A DNA stretch of 64,000 nucleotides from Lepraria neglecta (Eukaryota > Ascomycota > Lecanoromycetes > Lecanorales > Stereocaulaceae), in assembly GCA_033220425.1 (NCBI GenBank), contig CM065649.1, positions 2,294,001-2,358,000 of the forward strand, in the 5' to 3' direction. Positions 57,679-64,000 of this stretch are shown one piece after another. The notes beneath the pieces were generated by a model, which searched no databases, was not told the origin of the DNA, and saw only the letters and a list, made by a program, of their open reading frames with translations. Positions within the stretch are counted from its first letter, which is position 1. Each line of letters starts with the position of its first letter. Made by a program: the position numbers and the translations under genes.

Positions 57679-60600
57679 CTATAGTACGTTGCCATACCTT
57701 CCATCTTGAGCGTTGACGTCGGCTCCTTTGGCGAGCAGCATCTGCACCACTTGATCATAACCTCCTTCTGACGCCGCCTGCAGTGCGTTGCCATACTCTC
57801 CACCTTGAGCGTTGACGTCGGCTCCTTTGGCGAGCAGCATCTGCACCACTTGATCATAACCTCCTTCTGACGCCGCCTGCAGTGCGTTGCCATACTCTCC
57901 ACCTTGAGCGTTGACGTCGGCTCCTTTGGCGAGCAGCATCTGCACCACTTGATCATAACCTCCTTCTGACGCCACCTGCAGTGCGTTGCCATACTCTCCA
58001 CCTTGAGCGTTAACGTCGGCTCCTTTGGCGAGCAGCATCTGTACCACTTGATCATAACCTCGTCCTGACGCCACCTGCAGTGCGTTACCATACTCTCCAC
58101 CTTGAGCGTTGACGTCGGCTCCTTTGGCGAGCAGCATCTGTACCACTTGATCATAACCTCGTCCTGACGCCACCTGCAGTGCGTTGCCATACTCTCCACC
58201 TTGAGCGTTGACGTCGGCTCCTTTGGCGAGCAGCATCTGCACTACTTGATCATAACCTCCTTCTGACGCCGCCTGCAGTGCGTTGCCATAAAATCCACCT
58301 TGAGCGTTGACGTCGGCTCCTTTGGCGAGTAGTATCTGTACTACTTGATCATGACCTCGTTGTGACGCCGCCTGCAGTGCGTTACTATAGAATCCACCTT
58401 GAGCGTTGACGTCGGCTCCTTTGGCGAGTAGCATCTGTACTACTTGATCATAACCTCCTTGTGACGCCGCATACAGTGCGTTACTATAGTATCCACCTTG
58501 AGCGTTGACGTCGGCTCCTTTGGCGAGTAGCATCTGTACTACTTGATTATAACCTCCTTGTGACGCCGCCTGCAGTGCGTTACTATACTCTCCACCTTGA
58601 GCGTTGACGTCGGCTCCTTTGGCGAGCAGTATCTGTACTACTTGATCATGACCTCGTTGTGACGCCGCCTGCAGTGCGTTACTATACTTTCTACCTTGAG
58701 CGTTGACGTCGGCTCCTTTGGCGAGCAGTATCTGTACTACTTGATCATGACCTCGTTGTGACGCCGCCTGCAGTACGTTGCCATACTTTCCACCTTGAGC
58801 GTTAACGTCGGCTCCTTTGGCGAGTAGTATCTGTACTACTTGATGATAACCTCCTTCTGACGCCGCCTGCAGTGCGTTACCATACTTTCCACCTTGAGCG
58901 TTAACGTCGGCTCCTTTGGCGAGTAGTATCTGTACTACTTGATCATGACCTCGTTGTGACGCCGCCTGCAGTGCGTTACTATAGTATCCACCTTGACCGT
59001 TGACGTCGGCTCCTTTGGCGAGCAGTATCTGTACTACTTGATCATAACCTCCTTGTGACGCCGCGTATAGTGCGTTACCATAGAGTCCACCTTGAGCGTT
59101 GACGTCGGCTCCTTCGGCGAGCAGCATCTGTACTACTTGATCATAACCTCCTTGTGACGCTGCCTGCAGTGCGTTGCCATACTTTCCACCTTGAGCGTTG
59201 GCGTCGGCTCCTCCATCAAGAATGGACTTTACAGATCTGATCAATCCAGCAAATGATGCATAATATAGCGGAGCCAGGATATCATTAATTCCTCTGGTCA
59301 TGTTTAAGCCCCGCCATGGTTCTTCTGGGTTGAAAAGACGGATCCAATTAAGCAAGCCATGTCCTTTCGTCAAGAAGAGCTCCATGCTCAGGAGAGGGGC
59401 TAAGGTCGACCCTCTCTCAGCTACTTGGGCATGTTTCGTCCAATACACTGCTGCATATTCGGCCAGTGGAAATTCAAGGACGGACTTAGTGGTCAGAGAA
59501 CCCGGCTCATCAAACTGTAGAAGATATGCAAGACTGCTTTCAGCTATCGAAGCATTGACGTCTACCTCCTGGATACTGTAATCTTTAACTCGTCCGTTTC
59601 GAATACTAGGTGAGATAAGATACTCCTTCACAGAGAAGTGCGCCAATCGAACAATGACCCTTGGATTTCCCTTGTAAGCATCTTTAAGTGCCTCCTCCTC
59701 CAAGGAGATAAGACTAGAACAGATCGTCCATATATCTCGTGGCTCTGGGTATCTTTTTTCAGAATCGAATCGAGGACTCTCTTTAACATCGATGGCAATA
59801 ACTTCGGCGACTTCTTCAAGTCGTAACGGCCGAGCAGAATACGTCAGCCACTGTAGTATCTTCAAAGCATCTTGACGATAGTCCTCGTGAATGTTGGACA
59901 GTATCCGAGCGTATGTCTCGTCCAAATCTTTTGGCAGAGATGCTAATCTTTTCCGAAGCCCATGGAAATTAAGACAGCTTCTCAATGAATCAAGCTGGCA
60001 TGCGGCCCACCGAAACCTAATCGTATACATCAGCCTTTGCGTTGCATATTTATGTAAATAAGGAAATACTAATATTACATTCCATCGGCTTTTTCCATTA
60101 GTGTGTTCTCAATTTCTTGTTGCACTTTTGGTTCTTTGTGCCACCTTTTCAGTTTCGGATCAGCCCGAAGTCTCTCGTGAACATAGGCGCGGATATCATC
60201 GTTAACCTGCATACTATCGATAGACATCTTTCCTCGATCATGGGCTAAAGGTTTTATCCGCTCTTCGATGTCTTTTTCCCTTCGACTCGTGCTCAGTATG
60301 TGCAGATTCGCATCCGTCCAGTATTTAAGTTCCTCAATATCTTCCAGAAGCTCTTGTCTCTCCGAACATTCATCCAGAGCATCAAGGATAATAAACGTCT
60401 CCTCAAAGGATTCCATCATTTGATGTAGAGTAGCTAGAAGCATGTCACGCGTAGGTTGCCGTTCGCCGTTCATACACGACGAATAAAGTGCTTCCAGACT
60501 TTGAGGTGTACTTCTACATTGCGAAGAGAGCTGTAGAATCAGCGAACGTATCATCTTTTCTTGCCCTTGCTTTTCAATATCGTTGAAGTCGAAATAGAAG

Positions 60601-61464
60601 TACAGCACGGCTAGGGTAGGTTTGAGACGACAATGATTGATGACATCTTCAATGATCGTGGAGCTGAGAATAGTCTTCCCACATCCAGGTATCCCATACA
60701 GCCAGAAGAACGATGCTGGGATAGTTTTCCAATCAGCAAAGACTTTGCTCTCAACAAACCAAGTACCGGTCCTGAGATGGCGCTCTTTCAGCGCCTTGTT
60801 GTAGTTCGACGATGGATCTGGTGCGACCAGCCATCGACGAATCTTTTCACTATTATCATCTATATCTTGTAAGTGAGTATTCTCAGCGGAAAGAGGGAAG
60901 TTCTTATTATTTGACCGATGTGTAATTGAGCAACCCTTTTCCCAACCTCACCGACTTCGCTCCGTAAGCTCACAATATCACCTTTGATAGCCTTAGACAG
61001 GCCACTGTACATATTTAGTATCTATGATCTAAAGAGAAGTGGGGAGAATCGCACATATGATCGTTCTGCCGCGCCAGGTTGAAAAGGGTCTTTTGTCGCT
61101 CAATGACATTAAGGATTTCTTTAATCTCTTCTTTCTGAAATGGCCAAGCGATTGCCTTGCCGACCTTCCTCCAACCTTCAACTGGCGCCAATTTGTTTTC
61201 CAAACGCTCCAATGCTGTCTTGAATTGCTCAATAGGCCCGTTCGGCTTATTAAGTGACAGCAACGTCGATGACCACGCGTCGCCCTGCCGTGCTTGACTT
61301 GCTTGTTCGTCGAGAATGTATAGCGTGCCGTTGACATTGCATAATTCCAAGAGAATCCTCTGACGATCTTTGGGGGCACCTTTCACGCTGTTAAGGTATT
61401 GAATGACCGTTCCCGTAAGCTGTAGTACAGCGATAATACTCGCTGAAATGCTTAGTGGATCCAT
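57679..61464 (-). CDS. NACHT-ankyrin NLR with STAND-type N-terminal domain
   Basis: Four exons on the minus strand, complement(join(57679..60016, 60079..60865, 60916..61004, 61055..61464)), 1207 residues; all junctions are in phase. It begins MDPLSISASIIAVLQLTGTV, the typical fungal STAND N-terminal helical domain (to about residue 165). The NACHT domain follows with P-loop LYGIPGCGKT (about 222-231), Walker B FIILDALDEC (about 324-333), ILSTSRRE and GMFRWAACQLDSLR. Next is the winged-helix region (LDETYARILSNIHED and LKILQWLTYSARPLRLEE-type sequence). One ankyrin unit then leads into 15 near-identical 33-residue repeats. These proteins act in fungal non-self recognition and programmed cell death (known for the class). 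The TAG stop falls within a further repeat (CAG-to-TAG type), so the array was once longer. Intron 2 has a weak donor (GTCAAA). Confidence 0.9.
57690..59215 (-). repeat. Array of 15 highly similar 99-bp ankyrin-coding repeats
   Basis: The unit theme is GYDQVVQMLLAKGADVNAQG followed by GEYGNALQAAS, exactly 33 codons. Units differ mainly at a few positions: Y/H in GYD or GHD, the residue pair before Y (GE, GK, GF, GY, GL), G/S before NAL, and Q/E/G at the start of the unit. Several consecutive units at the C-terminal end are identical or nearly so. This pattern implies recent expansion or gene conversion among units. Confidence 0.93.
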
Positions 61465-61851
61465 ACCGCTTTGAGTTTCTGCCTCAGGAGACTAAAGTGT
61501 CAGAACAAAATGCCTGTCTTAAATAGCTTAGAGGTAAGGTTGTCATACTTTGAAGTAGTGGATATGAGATGTGACGTTGAAGCTAAGAGCAAAGCTTCGC
61601 CCCCCTCACTAGTCAGCTAAAGGATAGGGTGGACCCACGCTAAGCCATTCCAGCATTAGTAGAGAAATCACTGCGGCTGCTTGAATCCTTAGCTAGTTGA
61701 TCATGATACCTAGTTTATTGTGCGAAGCATGCACTTCATGACTATATGCGAATAACTACATTAAATTCAGGTTGCCTGCCTGCGTATTATAGTAAAAGAT
61801 ACTGCAACATGGCAATTTATAACGGCACCGACATGCCTTTCCACCTTCGAG
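61465..61851. other. Spacer between two minus-strand genes
   Basis: 387 bases upstream of the NACHT-ankyrin start and downstream of the patatin relic. No gene or repeat seen; the NLR promoter presumably lies here. Confidence 0.4.
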
Positions 61852-64000
61852 CTAAGTTGATTCGCCTAGATTCTCCGCTAGAGATCCCAGAGGTCGTTGC
61901 TGTAACCGAGGCTTCTTGCGCAATGGAGATCTCCCCTGATCATCGGACTTTTGTCTCTTCAAAGTGTTCGGGATACACGATTTGCAGGATCGATGCTGCA
62001 AGTCCATATGATAGGCGGTTCCAAAGGGAGCGTCAAGCTTTTGTTGCTGTTGGAACCACTCTATGCTCTGAGGGAAGGCACTGATTTTCTGTCGTCCTTG
62101 CGTAACGCTCTCGCCGTAAAAGGTCACAAGTTCTGTCGGATGGCGAACCAAAAAGTCAACCTTCTTCTAATACCGATGGCACAATGCACATAAATCTATA
62201 CGACCTCTACAATAACCCAGAGTCTCGACGTCAGTGGCAAAAACCAAGTTAGATACATTGAATCTGGTTAATAGCTTAACGATCGACATCCCTGGAAGAC
62301 GACACCGTATCGTACCATGGCAGCGATATTGGCCTTCTCGAACGCGTTCGGGGGCGCTTGCCAGCTCGAAATAGAATGCGGAGACGAGCAATGCATAGAG
62401 AGTCTTTTTACAATCTCGAAACTTTTGTGGTACGCGGACGCTTTCGCGCATCTCACCCATGCGATCAGTATTATCAATTACCGGTTCGTCCCTGGGTAAG
62501 AAGGAATTCAACCGGATGTAGTCCTCTTGATTCCTCTCGTCAACAGATTTTATAAGTTTATCCCAAATCTTTTAGCCGTTAAAGGAGGACATAGAAGATC
62601 GCCAGAGTCAAGGAACGTAGCCGTCGAGGATCACATAACAGAAGTCGGTAGTCCGGGGAGATGGCGAAGCCTTCTGGCCGTGCTCCGCCTGATAGCTTCG
62701 CCATTGTACTCACACAAGTGCAGCCGAAGTGCCTCGACCACTGCGAAGTTAGTTTCTCATCTCCTGTAACGACGAGACACTTACGCTTCCCATATACAAC
62801 TTTCTCTGGGCGAACGTGCGTGTACCCTAATCTATTATTCAGTCCTTTACTTCTAAGCGCAACACTCGCCCTTACCGTATTCTTCTTTCCTTGCGCCAGG
62901 TCCGTTATAATTGGTGAAAATGACCGTAGAGGTATTCCCAATTGTAGCGGCGATGACGCCGACTTTGGTAGCAACGACCCCAGGCTGATAGCCAAATATG
63001 CGATCGTCGGCTCCTAAATCATCCTTTAAACAGCCTTCGAGGGCGTTTATATTATAATGACTATCCCTATACTAACCCTTTAAGAAGAGGCGAAGGCGTT
63101 TGATGAAGTTCGTCCGCCCTTGAGGTCGTTCAAAGAGTTTCCGAGCGAATGTATCGAAAATGTAAATATATTAAGGAGCTGGCATGCCACATAGGAACAA
63201 GATACAGATAATAAGACCCCCTGTCTCATTTATAAGCTTGACACCTCGTGAGATCGGAACGTGAAGCTTACCAACACTGGTGCCGAACGCAATATCAAAC
63301 AAGTCTTGAATCTGAAGTTCACTCCCCATCATATCCTGAATGATCGCCAGGATGTCTAGGGGAATAATACTATACGTGCCTCCCCTATTAATAGCTAAAA
63401 GCCGTTCGCTCGCGGAGAAAGGCTTGAGTCTGATAGTGCGATCCCCGGAACGGTATAAGAGACAAGTCTTGATATGATATTGACAATCTATAATGGACGT
63501 CTTATCCCTATAAATCCGTATATAGACGTTATATATCGCATGTCCGCACGAGAGTGCATTTTCTGGCTTCCGGCGAAGGCACTAGAGGCAGGTACGGTTG
63601 CTTTGAAGCTGCGGCCACGGTATGCCGAGGCCGCCTGCATTCTCCTGATATACTTGCGCCACGGAGTGACCTAAGGTAAGAGGGGTGGTAGATGGCATCG
63701 TAGACCGTCTTCGGGTTAAAGTCTGAGTCCCAAATCAGCTCGTAACTTGCTTATTGCCAGTGTAGGTACTTACGATGTATCTTGGGAGGGTACGCGTCCA
63801 GTAAGATGGTAGAAGCAATGAAACGTCCTATGGTGTCGTCCGATAGACCGTGGTCCATCCTAAGTTGGAAGAATGAGGTTAGATGATCGGCGTGGTCTGG
63901 ACCGACTTCGTTCCCTAGTCGGCTTACCGCAACGAAGTTGAAAGGCCGAAGAACAGGGGCTGCTGTATGTGATACGGCTATTTGAAAGAACTTGTTCAGG
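61852..64000 (-). pseudogene. RING-like/patatin phospholipase gene, RIP-type decayed, 5' end outside the window
   Basis: Read leftward from the right edge. The first domain is a helical region (MDHGLSDDTIGRFIASTILL, then, after an in-frame TAA near 63752, ELIWDSDFNPKTVYDAIYHP). A one-base shift near 63553 leads to a degraded zinc-finger motif (LSCGHAIYNVY, where Cys positions are Tyr). The patatin starts RLLAINRGG with the Gly-rich loop damaged, then DLFDIAFGTSVGG across a clean 51-bp intron (63221..63271). It continues with IFDTFARKLFERPQGRTN, YQPGVVATKVGVIAATIG and VIFTNYNGPG. The C-terminal part is FLPRDEPVIDNTDRMGEMR and, beyond a TAG at 62167, a basic tail ending 61852. Most lesions are G-to-A or C-to-T. 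The family layout (zinc finger then patatin) is known in fungi; this copy is dead. Confidence 0.75.

Noticed and set aside
57669-59215. Regular ~99-bp direct repeats resembling a repeat-spacer array
   Set aside because: They are in-frame ankyrin codons with no unique spacers; this is a eukaryotic genome and CRISPR is not applicable.
61746-62193. Plus-strand open frames starting near 61746 and 61951
   Set aside because: First taken as a decayed gene. The minus strand carries a clear patatin-family C-terminus over the same bases, so the plus-strand frames are shadows.
63474-63674. Plus-strand 66-codon open frame near the right edge
   Set aside because: Lies antisense to the patatin/zinc-finger relic; no independent support.
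1-64000. tRNA, rRNA or other structural RNA genes
   Set aside because: No cloverleaf with the conserved tRNA box A/B pattern or rRNA signature was noticed by eye; a covariance-model scan would be decisive and was not possible.

Overview
The window is nuclear DNA of a filamentous ascomycete (Pezizomycotina; the class cannot be fixed from sequence alone). The evidence is short GT-AG introns of about 48-110 bp in nearly every gene, compact intergenic spaces, and a set of conserved fungal housekeeping genes. Transposon relics carry CpA-to-TpA type damage, which is the signature of repeat-induced point mutation (RIP). Exon coordinates were built by hand from splice signals and reading phase.

Bases 1-39,400 are a gene-dense core. 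In order: a mitochondrial-type DEAD/DEAH helicase (Irc3-like, 5' cut by the window edge), GPI inositol deacylase BST1, mitochondrial fission factor FIS1 (-), kinetochore SPC24, type II PI 4-kinase LSB6, a Rad5/HLTF-like SNF2-RING protein, exocyst EXO70 (-), a patatin/cPLA2-type phospholipase, a frameshifted amidohydrolase relic (-), a broken putative secreted-protein locus, the ATRIP homologue uvsD (-), CDP-DAG synthase CDS1, Mediator MED21 (-), a seven-helix rhodopsin-domain protein (-), CTD-kinase cyclin CTK2 (-), palmitoyl-protein thioesterase PPT1, an uncharacterised repeat-containing locus with broken frames, and a ribosomal-L1-domain nucleolar protein (Utp30-like, -).

Bases 39,700-64,000 are an accessory compartment rich in transposons and in NLR/STAND-type genes. 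It holds an apparently intact protein that joins a STAND-type N-terminal helical domain to a polytopic membrane region (39,768-42,381). Next come a truncated small gene with a Gly/Asn-rich motif and a patatin/NB-ARC/TPR locus that has been torn apart. A Ty1/copia element with 216-bp LTRs and a perfect 5-bp target duplication sits inside the patatin domain. About 5 kb of further transposon debris (two solo LTRs with perfect target duplications, LTR relics, a pogo/Fot1 relic, a ~220-240 bp tandem repeat) separates the patatin from its probable NB-ARC-TPR part at 52,370-54,238. Two decayed uncharacterised genes follow, one with six in-frame TAA/TAG codons. Then come a complete NACHT-ankyrin NLR (-, 57,679-61,464) with 15 near-identical 33-residue repeats and a decayed RING-like/patatin gene (-) that runs off the right edge.

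The core genes are unrelated housekeeping functions. The right part looks like a fungal self/non-self recognition island (patatin, NB-ARC, NACHT, STAND-N domains) under attack by transposons and RIP, with at least two members still open.
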